Shown here: piece by piece, positions 19,796 to 29,471 of the stretch
Layout: every line of letters begins with the position of its first letter
Position numbering within the stretch: the first letter of the stretch is position 1
Assembly: GCF_007754155.1 (NCBI RefSeq)
Contig: NZ_CP037423.1
Coordinates: forward strand, 5,548,865-5,612,864
Direction of reading: 5' to 3'
DNA length: 64,000 bases
Origin: Stieleria neptunia
GTDB taxonomy: Bacteria > Planctomycetota > Planctomycetia > Pirellulales > Pirellulaceae
Position numbers and translations under genes: made by a program
The notes under the pieces: model-generated
The model's database searches: none
Seen by the model: only the letters and a program-made list of their open reading frames with translations
What the model was told of the DNA's origin: nothing

Positions 19796-20938
19796 ATGCC
19801 AGACGCTCCTTCGCCGGCCATTTTCGCCGGCATTCCGCTTAAAAACCCATCGCTCTTTCGCCGTATCTGCGTACCACTCGGAGACCCCGCGGCTTGGATT
19901 GAAACCACTGATCGGCGTGTGGCGTTGGTTCGCGATATCGAAATGGACCGCGTCCGTGGACTCAGCAACGCCGACCGTGTCGTCTGCCCCATGGACTATG
20001 AGCCGGCAGGAAAGCTGGACGCGGATCGGGAGACCGCAACCGCGCAAGCGGTGGCAGAGTTCTGCCGACGCGAGAACCTGGCGACCGTCCGAGTCGATCG
20101 CAGCTTGCCCTTCGTCTTTGCCTGGCATCTTCAACAGGCCGGTATTGAGCTGTCGTACGATCCCGAGCTGGGCGTCATCGACCGGCGTCAAAAATCGGAA
20201 CAGGAAATCGAGCGGTTGGCTGAAGCCCAGTCGGTCACCGAATCGGTGATGCGATACCTCTGTGAAACCATCGCCGGATGCACCGTCGCGGCCGACGGCA
20301 CGTTGGTGCACGAAGGCGAAACCTTGACCAGCGAGCGTGCCCGGGCGCTGGCAGCCGCCGAATTTCTGAAGCGTGATTATTCAATGTCACACGGTGCGAT
20401 TGTGGCGACCGCCCCCGATGTTGCCGATTGTCACCATGCCGGAGCCGGCGCCCTCCGAACGGGCGTTCCCGTGATCGTCGACCTGTTTCCGATGAACAAT
20501 GAAACACGGTACTGGGGCGATTGCACCCGGACCGTCGTTCACGGCCAACCGAGCGAGACCGTTCGCAAGATGCACGACGCGGTGGTTGCCGCCAAAGCAG
20601 CCGCCGTCAAGCAGCTCCGTGTCGGCCAGACGGCCGAGTCGGTGCACTTGGCTGCCAACCAGGCATTGCTCGATGCCGGGTTCGAATTGTCCCGTGGAAC
20701 CGTATCGGACCAGCCCACGATTCAGCACGGGACCGGCCACGGGATCGGGTTGGACGTGCATGAACCAATCTTGTTGGACCTAGGCGGCGGACCGGTGCTG
20801 GAACGAGAAGTGTTTACGATCGAACCGGGGCTGTACGGTCGCCGGGATGGAGGCGTCCGCGTCGAAGACATGCTGGTCGTTCGTGACGGCGACGCCCAGA
20901 GCCTGAATCAACTGCATGAAGGACTCGACTGGACATGA
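19796..20938 (+). CDS. M24-family Xaa-Pro aminopeptidase/dipeptidase
   Basis: The 380-residue metallopeptidase has a creatinase-like N-terminal domain (residues 1-140) and a pita-bread catalytic domain. The five metal ligands are visible: Asp229 (VIVDLFP), Asp242 (WGDCTRT), His315 (HGTGHGIGLDVHE), Glu343 (TIEPGLYG) and Glu357 (RVEDM). It would cleave N-terminal residues before proline or hydrolyse X-Pro dipeptides in the cytoplasm. The ATG at 19796 is preceded by AGG in TTTCCAGG. Its stop overlaps the next gene (ATGA), so it is co-transcribed with the Mog-like gene, a pairing with no obvious biochemical logic. Confidence 0.92.
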   Translation: MPDAPSPAIFAGIPLKNPSLFRRICVPLGDPAAWIETTDRRVALVRDIEMDRVRGLSNADRVVCPMDYEPAGKLDADRETATAQAVAEFCRRENLATVRVDRSLPFVFAWHLQQAGIELSYDPELGVIDRRQKSEQEIERLAEAQSVTESVMRYLCETIAGCTVAADGTLVHEGETLTSERARALAAAEFLKRDYSMSHGAIVATAPDVADCHHAGAGALRTGVPVIVDLFPMNNETRYWGDCTRTVVHGQPSETVRKMHDAVVAAKAAAVKQLRVGQTAESVHLAANQALLDAGFELSRGTVSDQPTIQHGTGHGIGLDVHEPILLDLGGGPVLEREVFTIEPGLYGRRDGGVRVEDMLVVRDGDAQSLNQLHEGLDWT

Positions 20939-21492
20939 CACCCTCGGATCAGAATCAGCCCGATGCGGCCAAGATCGGGATCGTGACCGTTTCAGACCGC
21001 GCCAGTCGGGGCGAGTACGAAGACTTGGGCGGGCCGGCGATCGACGCCTACCTGCGCCAGGTGTTGACGAGCCCCTGGACGCCGATTGCGCGAGTGATTC
21101 CCGATGATCGCGAGACCATCGAAGCGACGCTACGACAGCTCTGCGAAATCGAAGACTGCTGCCTGGTCGTGACCACCGGTGGCACCGGGCCGTCGGAGCG
21201 AGATGTCACGCCGGAAGCCACCGAAGCGGTCTGCGATCGCATGATGCCGGGCTTCGGCGAGCTGATGCGGAAGGTTTCGCTGGAAAAGGTCCCAACGGCG
21301 ATTCTGTCCCGACAGACCGCCGGCCTACTGGGAGACAGTCTGATCATCAACCTGCCGGGAAAACCCAAAGCAATCGCCGAGTGCCTCGACGCGGTCTTCC
21401 CCGCCGTCCCCTACTGCATCGACCTGATGAACGGACCGCGACTCGAGACAAATCCAGAACGGATGACGGCCTTTCGGCCGAAAGGGAAGTAG
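20935..21492 (+). CDS. mog: Molybdopterin adenylyltransferase (Mog/MoaB family)
   Basis: The 185-residue protein belongs to the MoCF-binding family: IGIVTVSDRASRGEYEDLGG at the N-terminus, the MPT-binding TTGGTGPSERDVTPEAT, SRQTAGLLGDSLIINLPG, and the PYCIDL C-terminal motif. The LPGKP loop and length fit Mog, which adenylylates molybdopterin before metal insertion. Its start overlaps the aminopeptidase stop by four bases. The C-terminus is followed at once by repeat DNA (CCTTTCGGCCGAAAGG inside the last codons, then the 21511 hairpin). No other molybdenum cofactor gene is in the window. Confidence 0.92.
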   Translation: MTPSDQNQPDAAKIGIVTVSDRASRGEYEDLGGPAIDAYLRQVLTSPWTPIARVIPDDRETIEATLRQLCEIEDCCLVVTTGGTGPSERDVTPEATEAVCDRMMPGFGELMRKVSLEKVPTAILSRQTAGLLGDSLIINLPGKPKAIAECLDAVFPAVPYCIDLMNGPRLETNPERMTAFRPKGK

Positions 21493-21510
21493 CGGAAGCG
21501 AGCGTGCGAT

Positions 21511-21533
21511 GACAGGCTGGAAGCCTATCCCAC
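21511..21533. repeat. Gene-3'-end hairpin repeat over heparinase stop
   Basis: The string GACAGGCTGGAAGCCTATCC contains the stop codon (TAG on the minus strand) of the heparinase-like gene. The core AGGCT-GGA-AGCCT is the same hairpin as at 14684 and 48764. It lies between convergent genes (mog and heparinase). Confidence 0.6.
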
Positions 21534-23372
21534 CTGATGCCCGCCTTCGGCCGAAAGCGAAATCGCGCCGCCATCGGGTAGCGACACGTTCAAGCATCCG
21601 CCATCCAAGTGGACACGCGGGACCGGAGATGTCGGTTCGGCTGGCAGTGAAAGATGAAAACCGAGCCAGCCGGCCGAATCATTCGAACCGCAACGTTGGA
21701 CATTCACGATGACCTGATTGGCAATCTGCTGGCCAAAGTCGGGACAGTATAGGCTGACTTCAATGGAAAGGTTCGCGGATTCACCGAGACGCTTCACCGT
21801 GTAGATCAACTCTGGTGCGTCGGGGTGAAACGCGGTGACGATGGATCGACCGGGACCGGGCGCCAGTCGCCAGTCCGGATGCCAGTGCAAGCGAGAGGCC
21901 GCATCGACCGGTCCAGGATCGCCATCGAACCAATCAAGCACGGTCCAGGCGGATCCGCTCCAGACGACGATCCGGCCTACCGGACAACCAAAACCGTCAT
22001 GCGCGGCAGCGCACCACGAATACCCATCCGTCGTACCACGGTGCTGCCAGATCACCTTTCCCCGGCGGCCCATGCGAAAACTGGACCAGATGTCGCATTG
22101 TTCTCGCGATCCGAGTTGCAACACGTTGTGGGCCGACGTCCGGCGGCAACGCTGACGCAGCTGACCGGGTTCATAGTCAAAATTCCCGGTGTCGACGATC
22201 GCGTCTCGGCCACCGAGTGTGGCGGTGATCTGAAGCAGGTCGGCGTGTGCGTGGGCCGGCAGGTGATCACATCCGAGCGGGCCGACGTCAAACAACAGAC
22301 GGTCGCCGCGGTCGGTTTGCGTTGCCCAATAGTCGGCCGTCGGATTGCCTCGCGCGTCGGGATCCCAGAATGCCTCCGCCCACTCGAAGAGCTTGTCCAA
22401 ATCCGGTGTTTCGCCGCGCGCCGAGTCGGCCAGCAAGGGAAAGTGACCGTCGGGTTGACGAATCCACTGAGCAAACTGAAACATCTGGCTGATCACGATC
22501 CTGAGCGGATCCAACACGCTCGACTGGGCAAATCGGGCCGCTTCGGCGCATTGCAAGACACTAACCATCATCAACGCGTGATAAGTCGGCGCCCGCTCGT
22601 AGTGCTCGCCCGACGGCAAGATTTGTTCGTCCAGCTCGGCAAGCAGTCTGGGCTGAACCGATGTCCCACCGGCTGCGGCCCCAAGGTCCAGATACGATTC
22701 TGCGAGGGAGAGTGCGGTCAGGTTTTCCAGTAAATGGTTTCCGCCGAGATCCCATTCGCAGTTGCGCCGCAGCCAGAGGACTTGGTCGGCGACGCTGCGC
22801 CAGAATTGTCCCGCGATTGCGGCGGGTGGTTCGTGGGCAGCGGCGAGGGAAAGCCAGACGGGCAGACGTCTTGAAATGCAAAACGGGTGCCACGCATCGG
22901 GGTCTCGCGTCGGTCCCTGATGACGCGGCTGCCCCAGCCACGAGCGGACAATGTTATAAGCGGCATCCGCGCCCTGCTGGTCGGCCAGGTCGGTCAGGTA
23001 TTCCTGGCACTGAAGATGAAAACGCCACAACCGTGGCGCGGCGGGATTCCAGTCCATTTCGGGTTCATCGCCCGCGGTTTCGATTCGCAGATCGCGCGTT
23101 TGATGGAGGAATCGAAACTGCCCGGCGACGATGTCGGCTGCTTGGGCGTTGCGCTCGGGCCAAAGCAGTAATCTGCGTGCGGCGATTCGCTGGAACGCGG
23201 ACCGGGCGCCCGGCTTCCAGCGAGCCTGGCTTTGCCCGGCTTGAAAGACCAACCGCTCGGGCAAACGCCGGCGAAGATGACGCTGCACGGTCCGGTACAG
23301 CCGCCAGGCGAATTGACGTGGTCGATGGTAGCGAAGCAGTGCGACCAGACGAGACAGGCGGCGCGGTGCCAT
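21525..23372 (-). CDS. Heparinase II/III-family protein
   Basis: The 615-residue protein has an alpha/alpha-toroid N-terminal part (residues 90-340; NCEWDLGGNHLLENLTAL, GEHYERAPTYHALMM) and a C-terminal beta-sandwich typical of heparinase II/III-like lyases (GPLGCDHLPAHAHADLLQ, DTGNFDY, RTSAHNVLQLG). In this family the conserved Asn, Tyr and His residues act on uronic-acid-containing polysaccharides. No signal peptide is evident; the N-terminus is strongly basic. It is the last gene of the glycan island, 15 bases after a glycosyltransferase. Homologues in exopolysaccharide loci may trim or release the polymer, and substrate is unknown. The final codons overlap a dispersed hairpin repeat. Confidence 0.85.
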   Translation of the reverse strand: MAPRRLSRLVALLRYHRPRQFAWRLYRTVQRHLRRRLPERLVFQAGQSQARWKPGARSAFQRIAARRLLLWPERNAQAADIVAGQFRFLHQTRDLRIETAGDEPEMDWNPAAPRLWRFHLQCQEYLTDLADQQGADAAYNIVRSWLGQPRHQGPTRDPDAWHPFCISRRLPVWLSLAAAHEPPAAIAGQFWRSVADQVLWLRRNCEWDLGGNHLLENLTALSLAESYLDLGAAAGGTSVQPRLLAELDEQILPSGEHYERAPTYHALMMVSVLQCAEAARFAQSSVLDPLRIVISQMFQFAQWIRQPDGHFPLLADSARGETPDLDKLFEWAEAFWDPDARGNPTADYWATQTDRGDRLLFDVGPLGCDHLPAHAHADLLQITATLGGRDAIVDTGNFDYEPGQLRQRCRRTSAHNVLQLGSREQCDIWSSFRMGRRGKVIWQHRGTTDGYSWCAAAHDGFGCPVGRIVVWSGSAWTVLDWFDGDPGPVDAASRLHWHPDWRLAPGPGRSIVTAFHPDAPELIYTVKRLGESANLSIEVSLYCPDFGQQIANQVIVNVQRCGSNDSAGWLGFHLSLPAEPTSPVPRVHLDGGCLNVSLPDGGAISLSAEGGHQVG

Positions 23373-23387
23373 GGAATGTCTTGCAGA

Positions 23388-24734
23388 TCAGCGACGCGTG
23401 CCGCCGGAGGACGCGACAGGGGTCAGTTTCGAATCATCTGATCCGTCGCCCGACCTTTCCCCCCAGTCTCGATCCTCTAGACAAAACACGTCACCTTGGG
23501 ATGTCCGCCGGATGATCGACAACATGTCCCGCGCAAGCTGGTCTCGGTTAAAGTGTTCGATCACGAACCTGCGCCCGTTTCGCCCCAGCTCCCGGACGGC
23601 ACCTGGGGCGCCGATCATCCAATCCAGAATTTCAAACAGCTGGGCGTCGTTTTCCGGCTCCATCGCAACGCCGCTCTCGGCCGCGAGCACGATGTCCAGG
23701 GCACGCCCGCGAACGCCCATGATGATCGGCCGCTCCATCGCCATGGTTTCAAAGATTTTTGACGGGATGACGTGCTCGAACAGGTCCACCTTGCTGAGGT
23801 GCACCAAGCAGGCATCCGAGGCCGAGAGGACCTGGGGAATCTCCGATTTGTCCAGACGGCCGGTCAATCGAATCAGATCGCCGAGCCCCAACTCCGCAAC
23901 CGTGCGCCGCATTTCCTCCAACTTGGCTCCGCCACCGACAACCAGAAACACGACGTCTTCTCGGCCGACCGCTTCGAAACGCTGTGCCGCATTGACGATC
24001 ACGTCCAAGCCATGCGCCATGCCGACGGTCCCGACATAGGAACAAACGAATTTGCCGTCCAACTCAAATCGTTTGGAGAACGAAGCACAATCGGTTTCAG
24101 GCTGGAATTGTTTCGGATCCACCCCGTTGGTCACCATCGAGATTCGATTCGCCACGTCAACCTTGGAAAGGATGTTGTCACGGTATCCCGGACCGACGGT
24201 GACGATGTGGTCGGCACTGCGGTACATCCAACGTTCCATCCACTCGAGTGCTCGAATGATCACACCGCGGCGAATCGCACCGACGGTCACAATCGACTCC
24301 GGCCAGATGTCGCGGACTTCCAACACCAGCGGACACCATTTCAACCAGCTGGCCAGAACCCCGGTGACTCCACAAAAAAATTGGGGCGTGGTCGCGACGA
24401 TCACATGCGGACGTCGTACGAAGAACACAAACGCCACCAGTGCAGAAACCAGATAGCTGAGATAGTTGAGGATCAGCCCGATTCGCCCGGGACTATTCTG
24501 AATCAAGGTCCAAACGCGGACGACCTCCACACCATCGATCGTCTCCCGCTGCGGCCACAAGCGGTTTTTGTACCCGCTGTACACCTTTCCGTCCGGCACG
24601 TTCGGCGCGCAGGTAATCACCGTGACTTGGTCAACATTTGGCTCGCGCAGCCACCGTGAACAATGATCTGCCGTTCGAGACGCCGGTGCATTCCCTTCCG
24701 GCGTAAAGTAATGCGAGAAGAATACGATTTTCAC
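23388..24734 (-). CDS. Glycosyltransferase family 4 (WbuB/WcaI-like)
   Basis: The 448-residue GT-B glycosyltransferase begins MKIVFFSHYFTPEGNAPASR, typical of WbuB-like enzymes. The acceptor domain has a hydrophobic stretch (about residues 85-110) that could associate with the membrane. The donor domain shows YVGTVGMAHGLD, LVVGGGAKL and the E-x7-E region in LFEHVIPSKIFETMAMERP. It would transfer a sugar, often GlcNAc- or fucosamine-type in this subgroup, to a growing lipid-linked glycan. It begins a two-gene tail with the heparinase gene and is preceded by a 311-bp gap, so a separate promoter is possible. Confidence 0.9.
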   Translation of the reverse strand: MKIVFFSHYFTPEGNAPASRTADHCSRWLREPNVDQVTVITCAPNVPDGKVYSGYKNRLWPQRETIDGVEVVRVWTLIQNSPGRIGLILNYLSYLVSALVAFVFFVRRPHVIVATTPQFFCGVTGVLASWLKWCPLVLEVRDIWPESIVTVGAIRRGVIIRALEWMERWMYRSADHIVTVGPGYRDNILSKVDVANRISMVTNGVDPKQFQPETDCASFSKRFELDGKFVCSYVGTVGMAHGLDVIVNAAQRFEAVGREDVVFLVVGGGAKLEEMRRTVAELGLGDLIRLTGRLDKSEIPQVLSASDACLVHLSKVDLFEHVIPSKIFETMAMERPIIMGVRGRALDIVLAAESGVAMEPENDAQLFEILDWMIGAPGAVRELGRNGRRFVIEHFNRDQLARDMLSIIRRTSQGDVFCLEDRDWGERSGDGSDDSKLTPVASSGGTRR

Positions 24735-25045
24735 AAAGCAAAGAGCGTTAGATAGAAAATGGTGATCACTGAGCGGTCAATCTCGCATCGACGGGGGATC
24801 CTACATGATTGTCCATGCCAAGAACACTCGCAAGCATCCAAACACCTGAACACGCAGATTCGAATAGGATCCCCTTGGATATCGGGAAAATTATTCCAAT
24901 TTTCATGGCGAATGAATAACGACCGTCAATTAGATGGCGGCGAGTCGTTCCAACAGCCCAGCGTGGTTCGGCGCCCGTCGCTGATCGGACAACGATACAG
25001 CGAGAAAGGCTGGAGTTGACTGGTGAGATTTGCGGACCGAGAAGG
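24735..25045. other. Gap inside the glycan island
   Basis: This is the largest break in the minus-strand gene run. It is AT-richer than the flanking genes near 24735-24770 and 24880-24930. A plus-strand frame of 86 codons (24759-25019) has no family resemblance or clear ribosome-binding site and is not called. A promoter for the glycosyltransferase/heparinase pair may lie here; none is certain. Confidence 0.5.
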
Positions 25046-27184
25046 CTAAGAGAAGGCGGACATCTGTGTGCGAATTTGCTCGTCAGCGTCGATCGTCGCT
25101 AGACTAACCTCGATCAATTCTTCCGTCGGGATCGGCCAACGGCCTTCACGACAAGCCAGCTGTAGGAACGCTTCGACTTCACCGGCGTGCCCCTTGTCCT
25201 GGCCGCGTGTCTTGAGTGATTTTTTGTCGCCGACCACGTAGGATCGTCGGAAGTTGTCGACCACGAATACTTTGCCGCCGGCGAACACTTCAATCCGCTC
25301 TTTGGCAAACGCTTTATGTCCGTTGGCCAGATAGTGAATGGTGGCGATCGATCCGTCCTGGAAGGTCAACTGAATCGCGGCGCAATCACCGAGAATCCCG
25401 TCGCCGCCTCGCATCGCGGTCGCGACCACGCTCTCGACCGGACTGTCGGCGATGAATCGCGCGAGATCGATAAAGTGACATGCTTCACCGATGATTCGCC
25501 CGCCACCTACCTCCAAATCTTGCGTCCAGTGGTCCGCGGGAATTTTCCCCGCATTGATGGTCAGAACCAGGGCTTTGGATGAACTCGTCGATCGCAGCCA
25601 ATTCTTTAACGCCACGGTGTGCGGGGAGAACCGACGATTGAACCCGACCATCAAACGCTGTGACGGATTCTCGTTCAAGCAGTCACTCACCTGATTGAGA
25701 TCCTCTCGATTCATCGCGAGAGGTTTTTCGACGAAGACGTGCTTCCCATGCGTCAAAGCCTGGACGACAAACGACGCGTGCGTGCTGTGCGGTGTTGTGA
25801 TAAACACGGCGTCGACCGTCTCATCCTCAAGCACCGCACGCGTGTCGGTTCCGCACCGAGAGAATCCGAATTTTTTCGCCGCGTGAGACGCCGAGACTCC
25901 AGTCCCGCTGGTGATCGAATGACGGACCACGTTCTGCTTCGGCAACAGTGGCAGAAGCATTCGCGTGGTGAATCCGCCGGCACCGATGAACGCCACCGAC
26001 GGATCATCCGTTTTGGATCCAGGCAACTCTTTGCTTTGGTTGCCGACCCACAATAATCGCGAGTGTCGTTCCGGTCGATTCTCTTGCTCGTATTCGAGCA
26101 GAATGCCCATCGCGCCCTTTTCGTGAATCGCTTCATAGCCTCTTAATGCATCGTCAAAAACGAAGCGATGGGTCGTCAAGGATTCAGTCTCGATCTTTCC
26201 ACCATCGAGCAATTGCAGGACCGCTTCGAAATTCCGTTGCTCCGTCCAACGCACAAAGCCGATCGGATAGTCCAACCCGCGTTGTTCGTAGTTCGCATCG
26301 TAGCGTCCCGGACCATAAGAACACGACACCTGAAACGAAAGCTCTTTCTCATAGAAATCGGCACGTCGGAGGTTCAGTCCGACAACACCAACCAGCACAA
26401 TTCTGCCGCGTTTTCGACACATCGTTGCGGCTTGATGGATCAGCTCGTCACTCTTCGTCGATGCCGTGACCAGCACTCCATCAACGCCCTGCCCGCCGGT
26501 CCAGTGCTCCGCAGCGAGGACAGGATCCTGATCGGCAGCGAGATTGACCGTCATCGCGCCGAATGATTCGGCAAGTTTTAGTTTGTCGTCGTCAAAGTCG
26601 ATTCCCAATACCTCGCAACCGTGAGCGCGGAGCATTTGCACGGCCAGCAGTCCGATCAGACCAAGTCCACTGACGACAATTCGCTCACCAAGCGTCGGCT
26701 GCAATAATCGGATGCCCTGCAATCCGATCGCAGAAACCACTGTAAACGCGGCAGCCTCATCGGAAACACCAGACGGAATCTTTGCGACCAAATTCTCGGG
26801 CACGCTGACCATTTCAGCGTGCGGTCCATTGCTGATCACTCTGTCCCCAATGGCAAAACGCGATTGACGCGAAGTTTCCGCGACAACTCCGACATTGCAG
26901 TAGCCCAATGGAATCGGTGTATCAAGCTTTGCCCGAACGGCATCGACCGTCGTCAAAAGACCATCGGTCTTGATCTTTTGAAGGACCTGCTTGACCTTGT
27001 CCGGCTGCGATCGAGCCTTCGCAAGATAGCTCCCCTTTCCAAAATCAACGAGCATCTTCTCGGTGCCGAGCGACACGAGTGAACGTACACTCTGTATCAA
27101 TACGCCCCCCTCGGCCCGCCGCGGGCAAGGGACTTCGGCGAGCAGCGTTTCACCGCTGCCAAGGTTTTGCAGAATTTGTCTCAT
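25046..27184 (-). CDS. Fused zinc-type alcohol dehydrogenase and Gfo/Idh/MocA oxidoreductase
   Basis: The 712-residue two-domain enzyme has residues 1-360 forming a medium-chain dehydrogenase (GroES-like start, then VVSGLGLIGLLAVQMLRAHG for NAD(P) binding) and residues 385-712 forming a Gfo/Idh/MocA dehydrogenase (FIGAGGFTTRMLLPLL, VFITTPHSTHA, the EKPLAMN motif). Fusions of this type are known from polysaccharide loci and probably oxidise or epimerise a nucleotide sugar or sugar acid; the exact substrate is not known. The ATG at 27184 is preceded by AAGAAGC. It lies 22 bases after the upstream glycosyltransferase gene, within the island operon. Confidence 0.88.
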   Translation of the reverse strand: MRQILQNLGSGETLLAEVPCPRRAEGGVLIQSVRSLVSLGTEKMLVDFGKGSYLAKARSQPDKVKQVLQKIKTDGLLTTVDAVRAKLDTPIPLGYCNVGVVAETSRQSRFAIGDRVISNGPHAEMVSVPENLVAKIPSGVSDEAAAFTVVSAIGLQGIRLLQPTLGERIVVSGLGLIGLLAVQMLRAHGCEVLGIDFDDDKLKLAESFGAMTVNLAADQDPVLAAEHWTGGQGVDGVLVTASTKSDELIHQAATMCRKRGRIVLVGVVGLNLRRADFYEKELSFQVSCSYGPGRYDANYEQRGLDYPIGFVRWTEQRNFEAVLQLLDGGKIETESLTTHRFVFDDALRGYEAIHEKGAMGILLEYEQENRPERHSRLLWVGNQSKELPGSKTDDPSVAFIGAGGFTTRMLLPLLPKQNVVRHSITSGTGVSASHAAKKFGFSRCGTDTRAVLEDETVDAVFITTPHSTHASFVVQALTHGKHVFVEKPLAMNREDLNQVSDCLNENPSQRLMVGFNRRFSPHTVALKNWLRSTSSSKALVLTINAGKIPADHWTQDLEVGGGRIIGEACHFIDLARFIADSPVESVVATAMRGGDGILGDCAAIQLTFQDGSIATIHYLANGHKAFAKERIEVFAGGKVFVVDNFRRSYVVGDKKSLKTRGQDKGHAGEVEAFLQLACREGRWPIPTEELIEVSLATIDADEQIRTQMSAFS

Positions 27185-27206
27185 GAATGCTTCTTTTAAA
27201 CGCCTG

Positions 27207-28304
27207 TCACCGCATCAACCATTCGACAAACGGATCGAGCCGATTCGGCAGCACAATTTTGCTAGGGGGTAATGGATGAGGTCGAATCGCTTGCCGTCGA
27301 CCGTCCGATTCGTTGGACAGCTCGGACCCGCGAATTGCCTCTCGGATCGAGCTTGCAATGGACTCAACCGACATCGCGTCAAACGTCCGCGATGCTTGAA
27401 CGACATCGGCGAAGCACGCGTCCTGGGGGACGATCGCTTTACAACCCGCCGAAACGCCTTCGACGATTCCGAGACCGATCGTTTCCAAGAGGGATGGGAA
27501 GATCACGTACTCACACCTCGTGGCCAACGCGAGCCCTTCTGCCCACGCTACGGGACCAAGGAAGTGAACATTGGAAGGCACCTCGTTCGACGAAACCCTG
27601 TCGCTGCGGGAGATCGTCACGTAAAGGCTTGCATCATTTTCCGTTTGCTGAACACGTCGCCACGCTTCGAAAAGCCGGGCGTGGTTCTTGTGCGGACGCC
27701 CATCACTAATGTAAACGAAGGACCTAGGCTCGCGGAAACCTGTTTCAGCCTTGCGAATTGCGGTCTCTATCCCGCGCACATCGAAAAAGGGAAAGCACTC
27801 CATGCGATCCGCATCGCTCTGCACCTCTCGTTCCAGCGTTCGGCTGATCGTCGGAGTCTGCGTGATCCAAGCATCGGTATGTTTCGCATTTCGTTTCAAT
27901 CCTTGCCGCAGCACGGCAAAGCGAAAACGGTCTTTCAAATTGTACCGGACGCGATTGTCCAGACTCGCGAGCAAATGAGCGTTCTGAAAGTACGTCGCGA
28001 CCTCCACTCCGGCCAGCTCGCAAGTCGGCGGAATATTCCCAAAACAGAGCAATCGCTCGGGTCGGAACCGTTGCACGTTTTCAACGAGTGACCGCCGTCG
28101 GCTGCCCGAGAACGGATGACATGGAGCATTGAAAACAACGTTGGTTCGCTCAGATTTTGTAACGGCCAAGGATGAACGGGTATTGCTCGATGCAATCACT
28201 CGCGTCTCATTTTCCGGAAGTGCATCGATCAGCGTTCGCAGCAGCGTTCCGCCGCCGCCGCCACTCAGGTTGGTCGCATCGATCAAAAGGTGTATTGAAG
28301 ACAA
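27207..28304 (-). CDS. Glycosyltransferase family 4-like
   Basis: The 365-residue GT-B protein has an N-terminus IHLLIDATNLSGGGGGTLLR, typical of GT4 enzymes with a glycine-rich acceptor loop. The donor domain contains FVYISDGRPHKNHARLFEAW and SLLETIGLGIVEGVSAGCKA, the usual E-x7-E nucleotide-sugar site. It should add one sugar of the repeat unit at the inner membrane face. The start is TTG 28304, supported by AAAGGA 7 bases upstream. It lies 23 bases after the preceding glycosyltransferase gene. Confidence 0.85.
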   Translation of the reverse strand: MSSIHLLIDATNLSGGGGGTLLRTLIDALPENETRVIASSNTRSSLAVTKSERTNVVFNAPCHPFSGSRRRSLVENVQRFRPERLLCFGNIPPTCELAGVEVATYFQNAHLLASLDNRVRYNLKDRFRFAVLRQGLKRNAKHTDAWITQTPTISRTLEREVQSDADRMECFPFFDVRGIETAIRKAETGFREPRSFVYISDGRPHKNHARLFEAWRRVQQTENDASLYVTISRSDRVSSNEVPSNVHFLGPVAWAEGLALATRCEYVIFPSLLETIGLGIVEGVSAGCKAIVPQDACFADVVQASRTFDAMSVESIASSIREAIRGSELSNESDGRRQAIRPHPLPPSKIVLPNRLDPFVEWLMR

Positions 28305-28327
28305 TCGAATTCCTTTAGCCGCACATG

Positions 28328-29404
28328 CTACTGGGCTGGGATCAGCAATCTCAATTCTTCGTCCATCCTATGGGCGACGAATGCCGCCGTATGCGGATCG
28401 CAAAGCTCTTGAGACCGTTTCCCCATTTCTTTCCGCCGAACCACGCCGGTCTCGTGAAACCACAACATCGCTTCGAGAATCGCGTCGGAACTCCCCGGCT
28501 CAATCGCCAGACCATTGTCGTGATCGACGATCAAATCAGCGGTCGCACCACATGTCGTTGTCCCGATCAATGGCATTCCGCAACACGCCGCTTCTGCGAG
28601 TACCACGCCCCATGCGTCATAAACGCTGGGGAGAACGAATACATCTGACCGATAGAAGTATGCGGGCAACTCTGAGCCGTCCACAAAACCTTTGAAGTCG
28701 ATTCCATCGGCTTGGCAAAGGTGATCGAGCGGCCCGCGCCCACATACGGTCAGCGCCCACGGGGAGTCGACCTGCCGGCGGTATCGCGAGTAAGCCTCAC
28801 AAAGCAAGTCGAATCCCTTGCGTTGGATCAGCTGGCCTGCGAACAAGAACGACGGCGGATCACACTTCTCGTGCGCCCCGGCTTCAAATTGGTGGATCCG
28901 TTCCGAATCGACATTGTAAAGCCCGACGAGTACCTTCGACTCGGGTACGTTCCAGTACCCCATCAACTCACGCCCCGCCTTTCCCGGCACCCAAACTCTT
29001 GCCGATCGAGAAAAGAACGACCGCAAGGCAAATTTGCCTACGAACTGTTTCCATGTCCCGCGGAATGTGTTGTCCGCACAAAGAACGATTGGGAGATCAC
29101 CGAGATCACGGTTCGAATAGAGCTTCGCGTACCCCTTGTACTGCCACCCGCTGATCATCAGCACGTCGGGAGAAACTCTTGCCACCAATTCTGCAACGGC
29201 TTCCGCATCGTTTGCAGTTTGCTCGGTCATTTCGAGTCTTCGAATCCCTTCGAAGAGCCTGTCGCTAACGGGCGACTCCCCTTCGCCCAAGTTGTCATTT
29301 CCGATGCCGGCAACGATCACTTCATGACCGTACATTGCCTCCATTGCCCGGCAGAATCCCGCCAAATAGCTCGGCAGCCTTGCCCACAGTAGCATCAGTT
29401 TCAT
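28328..29404 (-). CDS. Glycosyltransferase family 4-like
   Basis: The 358-residue GT-B enzyme has an N-terminal domain starting MKLMLLWARLPSYLAGF and containing PDVLMISGWQYKGY. The donor domain has FLFAGQLIQRKGFDLLCEAY, LTVCGRGPL and the E-x7-E-like VYDAWGVVLAEAACCGMPLI. No signal peptide or membrane segment is seen, so it would act in the cytoplasm on a lipid-linked acceptor. It is one of four GT4-type enzymes in the island; which linkage each makes cannot be assigned from sequence. Confidence 0.87.
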   Translation of the reverse strand: MKLMLLWARLPSYLAGFCRAMEAMYGHEVIVAGIGNDNLGEGESPVSDRLFEGIRRLEMTEQTANDAEAVAELVARVSPDVLMISGWQYKGYAKLYSNRDLGDLPIVLCADNTFRGTWKQFVGKFALRSFFSRSARVWVPGKAGRELMGYWNVPESKVLVGLYNVDSERIHQFEAGAHEKCDPPSFLFAGQLIQRKGFDLLCEAYSRYRRQVDSPWALTVCGRGPLDHLCQADGIDFKGFVDGSELPAYFYRSDVFVLPSVYDAWGVVLAEAACCGMPLIGTTTCGATADLIVDHDNGLAIEPGSSDAILEAMLWFHETGVVRRKEMGKRSQELCDPHTAAFVAHRMDEELRLLIPAQ

Positions 29405-29471
29405 CGTTGTTGAAATCCACCGGCTGTATGTTCAACCGCCCTAAATCGTTTGCAAGCGGAGGTCATCTTGG

